Shown: positions 1-9,719, counted from the first letter of the stretch. The stretch is 13,527 nucleotides of DNA from Magnaporthiopsis rhizophila (GCA_003049465.1 PYSS01000258.1:1-13527); one strand, 5' to 3'. The notes: generated by a model not told the origin, from the letters alone. A program made the numbers and translations.

Positions 1-628
1 CCTTTGAACCTTGACACAAGATCGTACAGATTCTCCCACATGGGGCGGTACGCCAAGCAGATATGCGCGCCATGTGGTCCTTGGAGACCGAGGCTGTGAA
101 TCGGAGTCCTCACAAAGGCTGCGCCCGGGTGCGGCAACAATGATCCGCTGGGCCATTTCCACCTCGTCGCGACCTTTCGATGGAGACTCTCAATCTTGAG
201 GGCTTTGTAGCGAGGCATTTCATGACCAAATCCGGGTAGCCGCGACGCCCTTGCCTTGTGGTTTCCTAGTCGATCACGTCCCCTCGGGGACCTGGTTTGC
301 TGGCGGAGCGCTCGGCGCCGAATCCGAATACGCCTGGACGAGGGTCGGAAATCTGGATCTTGCTACGGGCCGGAGACGGTGGAGCAAAGCAGCAGCACAC
401 GGAAGATACCGCATGTTCTTAACACGCAAGATGGACGAAGACTCAGAACCGCCAGTTTCAATGGACGCGATTATTCTTGGAGGTCGTGGCCCAGGGCAGC
501 CCGAGCAGCCCCTGCAAGGATCTTTGCTGCAGCGAGAGCGTGTTGGTACCAACCGTCTGCCTAGGGTTAGGAGGCATGGGTCTATTTAGCGAGGCTGTAT
601 GGAAAGGTCGCCTTCTAGACCCAAGGGC
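1..628. other. Gene-free left flank
   Basis: No gene is recognised here. Several overlapping open frames of 60-112 codons exist on both strands, but none shows a known motif, a consistent codon pattern or plausible splice sites linking it to another frame. The right part probably includes the 3' untranslated region of the minus-strand gene that ends at 629. No tRNA, repeat or mobile element is evident. Confidence 0.5.
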
Positions 629-1518
629 TCAAGCTGCCGAAACTTTGTTGGGAACAACACCAGAAGAAACATTCAGCATGTACAAATTAACGACGACCCT
701 CCCGCCCCCATTGGTCCTCCGCCTCCTCGCTAACCACACCAAAGCCTCCCTTAGCTCCCTCGTCCATTGGCGGACTGGCTTCGTCATGTTCTCGTTGTGC
801 AGCTCCTTGTAGAAGCCCCTGAGAGGTTCAGGGAGCAGGCCCACATCCAATAGCCCGTCGTTGTCGGCATACGCCTCCATGTATCCGATCATGGCCATCC
901 CAAACGAGCCGATACGTTTACCGACATTGCGCGCATACAGTCGCAGGAACGCCTCGAGGAGGATGTGGGACCTTGGGACGACGATGGGATGACGTCCGGG
1001 TGTGAACACGCCAGCACCTCGACCCGGCCTCCAGGGTGGGAGAGTAGACTGGTCGGATGCTAGGGTGAACTGGCATGGTAGCTTATCCCCGGCCGGGGAC
1101 AGTAAGGCGCTGTCGATCGGCGGAAGAAACCAGAGAGTCTCCGACCGGGGGAAGAGCTCGACCGTGATATCGGAGTCTTCCACATGTTTGTGGAACGCCG
1201 GCAGTGGTGTGGGTCGTCGGGCTTCCGAGGACGCGATGCAACCGTCTAGGTCCGGGCATTCCGTCAGACATCTCACATCTGTCAACGCCTTTGCGCCATG
1301 CATCAGGTCCTCGTCCGGGACCACAAAGTCGATCGACTGAAAAGATTTAGCCTGATGCATGTTAAACTTCTAGGGACGACGACGAACGTACTCACCGCGA
1401 TTATCGATGGGACGCCATGTACATTTAGTAAATAGTGGCCCCAGAGCACGCACGGGACGCGTGCCTTGTTGAGAGCTCGCGCGATGGATACCACAAACTC
1501 TTCCGAAAGATGGACCAT
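629..1518 (-). CDS. Hypothetical fungal protein, nucleotidyltransferase-like N-terminus (2 exons)
   Basis: Two exons, 1518-1396 and 1336-629, encode 276 residues. The intron (1337-1395, 59 bp) has a GTGAGT donor, a CTAA branch-like site and a TTTTCAG acceptor, and joins in phase 0 after residue 41. The start is the first ATG after an in-frame TGA 18 bases upstream. I recognise the style of a fungal family of uncharacterised proteins but cannot name a function. Residues about 9-53 (ALNKARVPCVLWGHYLLNVHG, then SIDFVVPD) resemble the GG...hG...DxD core of minimal nucleotidyltransferases, but the first Asp of the usual pair is Ser42 and the GG is WG. Residues about 105-190 hold a Trp/Pro-rich block (WFLPP, PPWRPGRGAGVF) and a helical block (LLEAFLRLYARNVGKRIGSFGMAMIGYMEAY). 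No signal peptide or membrane segment is seen. The last 20 residues look unconstrained. The gene model is fairly firm; the fold assignment is inference. Confidence 0.75.
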
Positions 1519-2016
1519 TTTGTCGTCAAGCCATCAAATCGAAATCTTCAATGTTGAGATAGGACACAGCAAGACCTGCAGGTATCCTCCCATCAAGAGC
1601 CGGGGGACGTCGTGCTTAATGATGGAGGATGGACGGAAAGGGACAGGCCTTGGGGGCCTTGAGGTGGAGGTCCGAGAGGATCTGAAGCGCCATCTTTGAG
1701 CGACTGATGCTTGACAGGGCTTTTTGCGGGTGTGGAGGCTATTTAATCCGGGCTGTCACAATGCGTGCACTCCACAAATGATGAAGTCGTGATGGAGGTG
1801 CGCAAAGACAGGCACCCCAAAGTGATTAGTTGTCAGGCTACTCTACTTGATCGCGGGCTAGGGCGCGTGCAGGCCAAAATATCAGGGCCGGTGAAAGGCC
1901 TAAAGCTCGCCCTGTGTCTTTGGAGCGCGCCCACTGCCTCTTTCTGCCTGGGCTGCCCGATCCGTCAAGTTTGTAATGGTGTGGTGATGTGACACCCTGG
2001 TCGGGCGATGACTCCC

Positions 2017-2043
2017 TTTTTTTTTTTTTTTTTTTTTTTTTTT
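2017..2043. repeat. T homopolymer (27 nt)
   Basis: An uninterrupted run of 27 T. It faces the longer A run at 2501-2571, with 457 bases between, so the pair is formally an inverted A/T arrangement. The true length may vary by polymerase slippage or sequencing error. Confidence 0.95.
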
Positions 2044-2499
2044 CCGACGATCACATCCCGTCGAAGAGGGTCTCAAGGGCTTGATGAATATGTAACCGGG
2101 ATTTTCTGGGAGGTGTTTGCTTCTGCAGGGAAAGAATTAGGGTGACAACCGGGCCTTGGCATAAATTTTTGTACAGTACAAGTTTGCCTTGTCGGGCTGC
2201 AAAGAGGTCGAAGTTTGGTCCCTGCACCTTCGTTCGTGAAGACCCAGCTTGCAGCAAACCTGAGGTATCGGATCGAGTCAACTCCATTTACAGATCTGTG
2301 ACGCGGAGCTCTGACGTCAGCGGTGCGTGCCCAGCGTAAACGAAAGAAGGCACTGCAACGTGCTGCTGTGGCCACTTCGGAGCAGACGCGAGCAGGCCCA
2401 GCTCTATGTCTGCACGCAGCAAGGCGTGAGCAAGCTGGGCGTTTTCACAAACAACATGCCCCTAATAGACTGACTCCTCCAGCCAGCCAGTCACGTTCT

Positions 2500-2500
<1 letters not shown>

Positions 2501-2543
<43 letters not shown>

Positions 2544-2544
2544 N

Positions 2545-2571
<27 letters not shown>
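2501..2571. repeat. A homopolymer (71 nt) with one ambiguous base
   Basis: A 71-nt tract of A interrupted only by N at 2544. The N probably marks where two reads or contigs were joined or where base calling failed, so the real length is unknown. A tract this long could be a retroposon tail or an expanded mononucleotide repeat; see findings. Confidence 0.9.
2544..2544. other. Ambiguous base (N) in assembly
   Basis: The only non-ACGT symbol in the window. It lies inside the A homopolymer, which is the kind of sequence where assembly breaks down. Confidence 0.99.
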
Positions 2572-2575
<4 letters not shown>

Positions 2576-2668
2576 GGAACAAAGGTGCAACTTTCAATCC
2601 ACGACACCCACACCAAAACAAGCAGATTGCGCCTAGGAATTTAACGTACCCAGCATTCCCGTGTCAGC

Positions 2669-2676
2669 TATAAATA
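2669..2676 (+). promoter_or_regulatory. TATA-like octamer upstream of SEC17
   Basis: TATAAATA matches the TATAWAWR consensus and lies 257 bases before the SEC17 start codon. Several ATGs follow it at once and throughout the next 170 bases, which argues that the real transcription start is further downstream, or that this is a chance AT-rich match. Weak call. Confidence 0.25.
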
Positions 2677-2932
2677 TGAATTCATTTATGGACATGCCAC
2701 CCTGTTCTTGGTGGACCTACTGGCCCGTGCACGACAAGTCCCACTCCTCGGCGGCAACCCCGCTGACGCAACGTCGGAGCACCGCGGCGCTGACTTGCAA
2801 GACAATCAAAACAAGACGTGTTACCGACGGCGACTCACGACTTGATGACTTCACAGACTACAAGGACTTACCGCCCACCAGCCCATCTCGACCACCTCAC
2901 CATCACTTCCAGCCTCACCAGCCAGCTTCAAC

Positions 2933-4019
2933 ATGGAGGACCCCCGCGCTCTGCTCCAAAAGGTTCGCCCCGCCTCCGCAGCCCACGCCGCATCGTCGCC
3001 GTTGCTAAACCGTGCCTCCTGCAGGCGGACAAAGCCCTCGCCGGCGCCTCCGGAGGCTGGAGCCTCTTTGGTGCCAAAGAGGACAAGCTTCTCGGCGCCG
3101 TAGATATGTATATTGCTGCCGCGAATGCCTTCAAGATGCAAAAGGCCGGTCGGTAGCCTCGAATCCTCAAACCCTTGTCACCCTCCGCTGTGGATCCGCT
3201 GACGGTGGCCGCCCACGCAGACCGAGAGGCCGGCCAGACGTTCGAGAAGGCGGCGCAGATCCAAAACTCGAAGCTGAACGAGCCTGATGACGCCGCAAAC
3301 ACGTACATGGACGCCTTCAAGGCCTACGCCAAGGCCAGCCCCGAAGACGCCGCCCGCTGCGCCGAGATCGCCATCCAACAGTACTGCAAGAAGGGCAACT
3401 TCCGCAGGGCGGCGGGCCTCAAGGAGAAACTCGGCGAGTTGTACGAGATGGACCTCGGCGACCTGAAGCGTGCCGTGTCCGCGTACGAGGCCGGCGCCGA
3501 GTGGTATGAGGGAGATGGGGCTGCCGTGTAAGTCTCTCTGCTTTGGGCTCACCCGTCTCTCAAAAGTGCGGGCGAAACACGCTAACATTTTCAAACCCAC
3601 GTAGACTCGCCAACAAGCTGTGGCTCAAGGTGGCCGACATCGCCGCGGTCGACGGCGACTACTACAAGGCGATCGAGGCCTACGAGAAGGTGGCGCAGGC
3701 GTCCATCAACAACAACCTGATGAAGTACTCGGTCAAGGACTACTTCCTCAAGGCCGGGCTCTGCCACCTGGCGACGAAGGACATGATCTCGGCCACGAGG
3801 GCGCTCGAAAAGTACACCGAGATGGACCCCAACTTCCCGAGGGAGCGCGAGCACAAGCTGTTGGCCGACATTTGCGAGGCCGTCTCGGAGAACAACCGGG
3901 AAAAGTTCGAGGACGACCTGGCCGCCTTTGACAGGATGACCAAGCTGGACAAGTGGAAGACGACGATCCTGCTGAGGATCAAGGAGCAGATTGAGGAGGC
4001 CGATAATGAGTTCTCCTGA
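2933..4019 (+). CDS. SEC17: Alpha-SNAP, vesicular-fusion protein Sec17 (4 exons)
   Basis: Exons 2933-2962, 3025-3148, 3221-3527 and 3605-4019 give 291 residues, against 292 in yeast Sec17. Introns are 62, 72 and 77 bp; joins are in phases 0, 1 and 2, with branch-like GCTAAAC, GCTGAC and GCTAAC. Sec17 binds assembled SNARE bundles on membranes, recruits the AAA ATPase Sec18/NSF and stimulates it to disassemble them; it also acts with HOPS in fusion. Visible family features are an N-terminal hydrophobic loop (GGWSLFGAKED, residues 20-30) equivalent to the membrane-touching loop of Sec17, TPR-like helical pairs through the body (EAGQTFEKAAQ, DDAANTYMDAFKAYAK, SVKDYFLKAGLCHLA), and the conserved C-terminal DKWKTTILLRIKEQIEEAD. 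The very end is NEFS rather than the leucine-containing end of yeast and animal SNAPs. The context CAACATGG favours this start. Donors GTTCGC and GTCGGT are non-consensus, but the joined reading frame matches the family exactly at both junctions. Confidence 0.94.
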
Positions 4020-4468
4020 GGGTTTATTTTTGTCGACATTGCGTTGCTGGTCTTGGTCTCCTTTTCCTTGTCAATACCATTTCCCACTCCTTGGTTATCG
4101 CTACTTGTCATTCAGCCTCGTGGGTATCACTTATAGAAACAAGCTACGGTTCATGCGAGTGTGTTCATGTGAGAATCTGTTCGCTGGTGCCGCTGGGCTG
4201 CATGAACCGATCGCTGGTTTCAATGCCTTTTCAAAAGAGGCTTAGTGTAAGCCCCACAACCAATTATCTAATCATATAATCAAATTTTTTTTTTGAAAAA
4301 GAAAAAAAAAGCAGCCATCTTATCGCTTATCGAAGCGGGGATTGACAAAAAAAAAGTTCCTGGCCAGGACCGCAGCCACCCCTCGGAGGACATGCGATCG
4401 TCTCCAGCGTGGTGGCAGAATCAAGACACGAAAGACTCTGCCGCTGGGTCGAGCACGAGGCTTCCAAA
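4020..4468. other. SEC17-RRP12 intergenic region
   Basis: These 449 bases lie between two genes in the same direction and must hold the SEC17 3' end and the RRP12 promoter. A T10 run (4285-4294) is followed after one G by A-rich sequence to 4310, so the transcript could pair T with A. Just after it are two CTTATCG motifs. No gene is seen. Confidence 0.6.
4319..4333 (+). promoter_or_regulatory. Paired CTTATCG (GATA-type or PAC-like) sites before RRP12
   Basis: CTTATCGC and CTTATCGA abut at 4319-4333, about 140 bases upstream of the RRP12 ATG. On the minus strand each reads GATAAG, the core site of fungal GATA factors such as AreA/NIT2. They also differ by one base from the PAC element (CTCATCGC) found before yeast ribosome-biogenesis genes, and a TGAAAAA (RRPE-like) sequence sits 20-30 bases upstream at 4294-4300. 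Which, if either, is real cannot be told from sequence. Confidence 0.3.
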
Positions 4469-7400
4469 ATGGCGCCGGTGTCACTTGCTGAAAAACTGGA
4501 AAAGATCCGCGACCCGAACCTGGAAAGCCAACGTCAGGTGTGTGTCGAAAAGCGTGCGAGTCGCCTTGGGCCGCCCTCAAACTACCTCCGTCTTGTTGCT
4601 GGCAGCGGCGCCTCAACATGTGCACCGCCCAAGCTAACTACATACGCTCAATGCATTTATAGACCCGGGTCGTACTTGCTGCCATTGACGAGACCCTAAA
4701 GGAACAAAAAACAGAGCCCACTGCAACGGGCTACTTTGCCGTCCTTCTGAGCCTCCTCGGCCGCGCATCTGCAGGGGAGTCCATCGCCGAGGACAAGGCC
4801 GTATCGTTGGTCTACCTCCTGGACCTCGTGGCACCCTTCGTGCCGCAGCCGCTCCTCCGCGCCAAATTCACCACCATCTTCACGCACCTCGCCCCGGCTC
4901 TTGCCCGCCAGGATGCGCCAGCCCCGCTGCTCAGGCCGTCCATCGGCTGCCTCGAGACCCTGCTCCTCGCGCAGGACTCGGCATCGTGGAGCCTCACGGT
5001 TGTTCAGGTCGGACCCCGGAGAGCGGTCGCCGGCCTACTGAACCTAGCCATGGAGTCTCGCCCCAAGATCCGGAAGCGAGCCCAGGACGCACTCAGGGTC
5101 ATCCTCAAGAACCCCCCGCCAAGCCCGTCCCTCGACCACCCGGCAGCCGATATATGCGCCGAGACGGCCATGCAGAGCCTGGCGGATAGGGTGGCACTGG
5201 CGCGCAAGGACAAGAAGACCGCCCAGGCCGCGCACGACCCTGACCTGATCCATGCCCTCCAGCTCACGAGGACCATCGCGTCGGCGTGCGGCGGCTGGCC
5301 CAGCAAGAAGATTGAGTCGCTCTGCGAGCTGCTGCTTGGCATTGCCCGCAGTGCGAGCGACCACCTGACCATGGCCGTCTTCGACGTCTTCGAGATGATC
5401 TTCGAGGGCATGGCCGACGAGGTGGCGCGCGCCAAGCTGCCGCGGCTCCTCGAGATCATCTCGGAGTTGCACCCTTCGGCCAACGACACGCAGCTCCTGC
5501 CACCGTGGATAGCCATCCTCTCCAGAGCCTACGATGTGTCTGCCCAGATGGAGCCGATGGAGACTTTCCAGGGACTCCCCGACATCTTTGCCTCCATTGC
5601 CGAGTACCTGGACTCGCCATCGGAGAACATCCGGACGTCGGCTTCGGAGTGCCTGATCTCTTTCCTCGCCAACTGCATCCCCCCAGAGGTCCTCCTGGAG
5701 CCGTCCATCTTTGACGAGAAGGTGCTCGAGAAGCTCGGCAAGACGGTCGAGGGCCTTCTCAGCGTCAAGTACCAGGCCGCCTGGCCCCAGACCTTCAGCG
5801 TGCTGGGCGCAATGCTCGATGCGTTGAGGTGGAGGGCAGATCCGCTGCTGATAGGGGTCGTCAAGGTTGTCGGCGAGCTTCGCGCAAGCGACGCGTTCCT
5901 GGGCAAGAAGGAGGCCGACGAGATCCTCGGCAAGGCCATCAGGGCCATGGGTCCGGCGACGGTGCTGGGAGCCCTGCCCCTGAACCTGGCAAAGCCCAGC
6001 AAGAACCAGCCGGGCCGCGTCTGGCTGCTGCCGCTCCTCCGCGACTACACGGCAAACACGAACTTGGCCCACTTCCGGTCTGAGCTCGTTCCCCTCTCGG
6101 AGCTGATGTTTGCCAAGGTCCTCGAAAACGGTGATGCTGAGAAGACCATGACGGTCAAGATCTACGAGACTGTTGTTCAGCAGATATGGTCTGTTCTGCC
6201 GGGATACTGCGATCTCCCGCTGGACCTGCTGGAGTCGTTCGACGAAGCGTTTGCCCTGCAGCTATCAAACCTTCTCTACCAGCAGGTAGATCTGCGCCTA
6301 GATATATGTCGGGCACTCAGGTGCCTGGTAGAGTCCAACCAGGCCGTGACCACGATCGAGGGCCCTGAAGACTTGGTACTGCAGAGTCGGGTATCGAAAG
6401 AGCAGGCACAGAGGAACCTTGATTTCCTGGGCACATTTGCCAACAATTTCCTGGCCGTCCTGTTCAACGTCTACAGCCAGACCCTCCCCCAGACGCGTGG
6501 GCCGATATTGCAGACGATCAACGCGTTCCTGAGCATCACGCCTGCCAAGGAGCTGGGCGAGACCTTTGACCGGCTCTGCCAGGCGCTCGCCACGGCCTTC
6601 GAGGAGGCCGCGGCCAAGTTGGCACCCAAAGCGCAGAGGGCGGCCGATCAGCTGCCGTCCAGCACGCACTCCCTGATGGACCTCGTTGTCACCATGTCCA
6701 TCTACCTGCCAAGGGAGAACTTCACAGCACTCTTCAACATGGCGTCGGTCGTCATCTTCAAGGACGACGACCCGCAGCTGCAAAAGAAGGCGTACAAGCT
6801 CATCCCTCGTCTCTCCGAGTCGGATGTCGGCAAGCAGGCCCTCGCGGCGCGCCACCAGGAGCTGCAGACGCTTCTGCTCTCCAGTGCCGAGAAGGTGTCT
6901 GCCCCTGCGAGGCGCGAACGACTGGCGGCCATCGGCGCACTTCTTCCCTACATCCCCAGCAGCTCGCTCCATTTCATCCCGTCAGTCCTCCCCGAGGTCA
7001 TCGTCGCGTGCAAGGAGCACAACGAGCGCGCCAGGAACACGGCGTTCGACCTGCTCGTGACGATGGGCCGGAGGATGTCGGCAGAAAAGGGAGTCGCCAT
7101 CGACAACAGCAAAGTTCCCCACATGCCCGAGGGCGCCCCTGCGGCCACGGCCAGCATCGAGGAGTACTTTACGATGTTGGGCGCAGGCCTTGCCAGCCAC
7201 ACGCCGCATGTCATGTCGGCCTCGGTCACGGCCATCAGCCGGGTTCTCTTTGAGTTCCACGACGAGGTGGCAGCCGACACGCTCGAGGATGTCGTCAAGA
7301 CTGTAGAGCTTTTCCTGACATCAAACAACCGCGAGCTGGTCAAGAGCGTCATGGGCTTTGTCAAGGTCTGCATCACGGGCCTGCCGGTCGAGATGGTGCA

Positions 7401-8328
7401 GCCTCGGCTCGCGTCTCTGGTCCCCTGCATCATGACGGCGAGCCATGAGCACAAGGGCCACTTCAGGTCTCGCGTGAAGCATCTCGTCGAGCGGCTGGTC
7501 AGGAGATTTGGATTTGAAGCAATAAACAAGCACTGCCCCGAGGCGGACCGGAAGCTGATCAGCGGCATAAGGAAATCCAAGGAGCGGAGCAAGAAGCGCA
7601 AGGAGGCGGCCAAGGCCGACGGCGGCGGCGACCAGCAGACCAAGCGGCGCAGCCAGTTCGAGAGCGGATACGACCACGCCCTGTTCGACAGCGACGAGGA
7701 AGACTCGGGCAGCTCGGACGACTCGGACGACGAGATGGCAGGGGCCAAGTCGGGCAGGACAAACCGCAGCAACAAGGGCGGCAAGGCCTACATCGTCGAG
7801 GACGAGGATGAGCCGCTCGACCTGCTCGGGCAGAGCGCCCTGGCCAAGATCTCGTCGACCAAACCCATGCGGATGCGCAAGGCGACCAAGATCAAGGCGA
7901 AGGTCGACGCGGACGGGAAGCTCATTCTTGGCAAGGATGACGACGGCGACGACATGATGGAAGTTGAGGACCCGGCCGAGGCGGGCGAAGGCGGCGGCGT
8001 GGGCGCCTACGTGGCGGCGCTCAAGGGCAAGGACGTACCCAAGAAGGGCCTGCGCGGCAAGCTCAAGTGGTCCAACAAGCGGTCCAAGGATGACGATGCT
8101 GAAGACGACGACGGGGACGTGCCGGATGCTGCTGCTGCGGCGGCGGCGGCCGTCAAGGCTAGGAAGCCCAGTTTCGGAAACGGCAGAGGTGGTGGCGGTG
8201 GCCGCGGCGGCAGGGCGGGCAAGGGAGGCATCACGACGGGCAGGCGAGGTCTGGACGGGAGCAAGCAGCGCGGGTCAGCAGGACACGGAGGAGTTGCCAA
8301 GTCACCGCGCAGCAAGGGGAGAAGGTGA
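4469..8328 (+). CDS. RRP12: Ribosomal RNA-processing protein Rrp12, NUC173/HEAT-repeat (2 exons)
   Basis: Exon 1 (4469-4537, 23 codons, starting MAPVSLAEKLEKIR) joins exon 2 (4663-8328) in phase 0 across a 125-bp intron with GTGTGT donor, GCTAAC branch site and TTATAG acceptor; total 1244 residues, against about 1228 in yeast. Rrp12 is a nucleolar/nuclear HEAT-repeat protein needed for 40S and 60S precursor maturation and export, working with exportin and Ran. Evidence: N-terminal TRVVLAAIDETLKEQKTEPTATGYFA; long helical-repeat body to about residue 990, with the NUC173-type region roughly at 370-580; basic cluster SKERSKKRKEA (995-1005); acidic serine-rich stretch (1031-1048); the family signature DEPLDLLGQSALAKISSTKP (1071-1091); alanine tract (1179-1186); and a basic Gly/Arg tail (1197-1219) suited to RNA binding. 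The tail resembles yeast Rrp12 in style. The start was chosen because the short upstream exon restores the conserved N-terminus; exon 2 alone begins without an ATG. Confidence 0.94.
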
Positions 8329-8579
8329 GGGATGAATACCATGCTTCGGTAGTTTTTGTCATTGGTTTTGGTCTGCTCGGCGTATATTGGCTGGGTTAGG
8401 GATTTGATACAGTTGGAGCATCAGCTTCGCTTAGTGACGGGTGAGGCCTCTGTGTAACGCACGTCCTCGAGGCCGGGGCCACGGACAACTGGGATCCGAG
8501 CAGTTATATATATCGTCAGATCCGTTGCTTGTCATGTTGTTCACTCAATGAGCCTCGTTTGATACAGCTTCTAACCAAA

Positions 8580-8585
8580 AATAAA
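8580..8585 (+). terminator. Possible RRP12 polyadenylation signal
   Basis: AATAAA lies 252 bases after the RRP12 stop codon, within the usual range for fungal 3' ends. Such hexamers are only loosely used in fungi, so this is tentative. Confidence 0.3.
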
Positions 8586-8822
8586 TGCAAATTTTCCAAA
8601 ATTTCGTCTGTGAACAGCCGAAACAGCGATTTTGCACATGCAATAAAAATCGACAAGATCGGAAAAAACAAATAGACAAGAGAAGCAAAAGCGATTAGAT
8701 CCTGCATCGCGACCGCCGGCCCTCACAACGTGATGCTCCGACTTGGTCGCTTCATTGTTGTGGGATGTGACTTGGGAGATGGATCTCCTCACCGGACACC
8801 TTGACGGCCCGCCCTCACCAAA

Positions 8823-8825
<3 letters not shown>

Positions 8826-8880
<55 letters not shown>
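8826..8880. repeat. (CT)n dinucleotide microsatellite
   Basis: About 27 perfect CT units over 55 bases, followed directly by GCCGAGAGAGG, whose GAGAGAG could pair back with the CT tract. Likely length-variable between isolates. Confidence 0.97.
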
Positions 8881-8882
<2 letters not shown>

Positions 8883-8992
8883 CGAGAGAGGAGTGTCAAA
8901 AAGATTCCTGTAAAACTGAGATGATGCAAAATAATACTTTTTTATACTTGCAAATTTACATGCCAGCAGTCGCGCACAATTTTCCACTGGCG

Positions 8993-9016
8993 TTTTTTTT
9001 TTTTTTTTTTTTTTTT
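8993..9016. repeat. T homopolymer (24 nt)
   Basis: An uninterrupted run of 24 T in the convergent intergenic region, 112 bases after the CT microsatellite. Confidence 0.95.
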
Positions 9017-9719
9017 CCCTTCGTGAACGAGGCCGCAGGGCACTCACAGGGCGTGGCGACCAACAGCCCACACACAGCTGGCGAACAAAAAAATAATAAT
9101 ACGAAATCTCCTAACCTTTTGGTTTTTTTGTTGCAAGTGTCATGTGTGGTTGAAAATCCCCTAGTTTTGGCTGTGAAACGACGCCTCTATTTCTGCCACC
9201 CGCTGTAGAAATGGCTGGGCCGTCTTTATCAAATGATTCAAAATGACCGGTAAGGGCGAGGCCACGGTGTAGCGCATGGTGTTTCCTTCAGCGAGCCTCG
9301 CCTATACATGTACTTCTCACGTGATGCACGTCCTTTTGCTGGCGACCAGGCGGCCGATTGAAGAAGAGGTACATGTGCAAGGTGTGGTGACCCGAAATAA
9401 CCGAACGGATGCGCGGGTATGGGTGGATAAGCAAAGAGAAAACTGGGGGAACAAGACAAAGAAACCTAAAGCCGCCATCTATCGAGGTCCGGAGCTCATC
9501 TTGACGCCAGGTGTATGGGATTCCGCCACACCGATGTGCGCCGCGTGCTTCCGGATCTCCAAATGAAAGAGAAAAGAAAAAACAACGTGAAACAAAAGTG
9601 CCCGTGCACAGATGGGGATATTTACAAGTCGACGTAACCAGGACGAATAAAATGAAAACTCCAAACGCCCGCCCGCAGGTCTGCAGAGACAAATGTGTAT
9701 CCGTATCACCCGCTCCCAT

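Larger units (their letters stand above)
1519..2932. other. Intergenic region between divergent genes
   Basis: About 1.4 kb separates the minus-strand unknown gene from the plus-strand SEC17 gene, so it should hold both promoters. No coding gene is supported: open frames here are short, and one runs through the A homopolymer and would encode polylysine. It contains a T27 run, a 71-nt A run with an N, and a TATA-like octamer. The final 60 bases before SEC17 are CACC- and CTT-rich, as fungal 5' leaders often are. Confidence 0.6.
8329..9719. other. Convergent intergenic region RRP12/VTI1
   Basis: About 1.4 kb between two genes whose 3' ends face each other. It should hold both 3' untranslated regions. 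It contains an AATAAA, a (CT)n microsatellite and a T24 run. Open frames here are short, partly made by the repeats, and none resembles a protein. No tRNA or element is recognised. Confidence 0.6.

Noticed and set aside
2017..2571. Transposon with T27/A71 as terminal inverted repeats
   Set aside because: Beyond the homopolymers the inner ends share no inverted sequence and no transposase is present.
2323..2673. Open frame encoding a long polylysine run
   Set aside because: It exists only because the A homopolymer reads as AAA codons, and it contains the ambiguous base; no conserved sequence on either side.
4285..4310. Rho-independent-type terminator after SEC17
   Set aside because: The T/A inverted tract has no GC stem, and such terminators are not used by RNA polymerase II.
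5044..6072. 342-codon minus-strand frame inside RRP12
   Set aside because: Antisense shadow of GC-rich coding sequence with third-position bias; the sense strand encodes conserved Rrp12 throughout.
6948..7784. 278-codon minus-strand frame inside RRP12
   Set aside because: Same reason: the sense frame is continuous and conserved, and the antisense translation shows no family motif.
8801..9208. Open frame with repeated Leu-Ser
   Set aside because: Made by the (CT)n microsatellite and the T24 run; nothing protein-like outside them.
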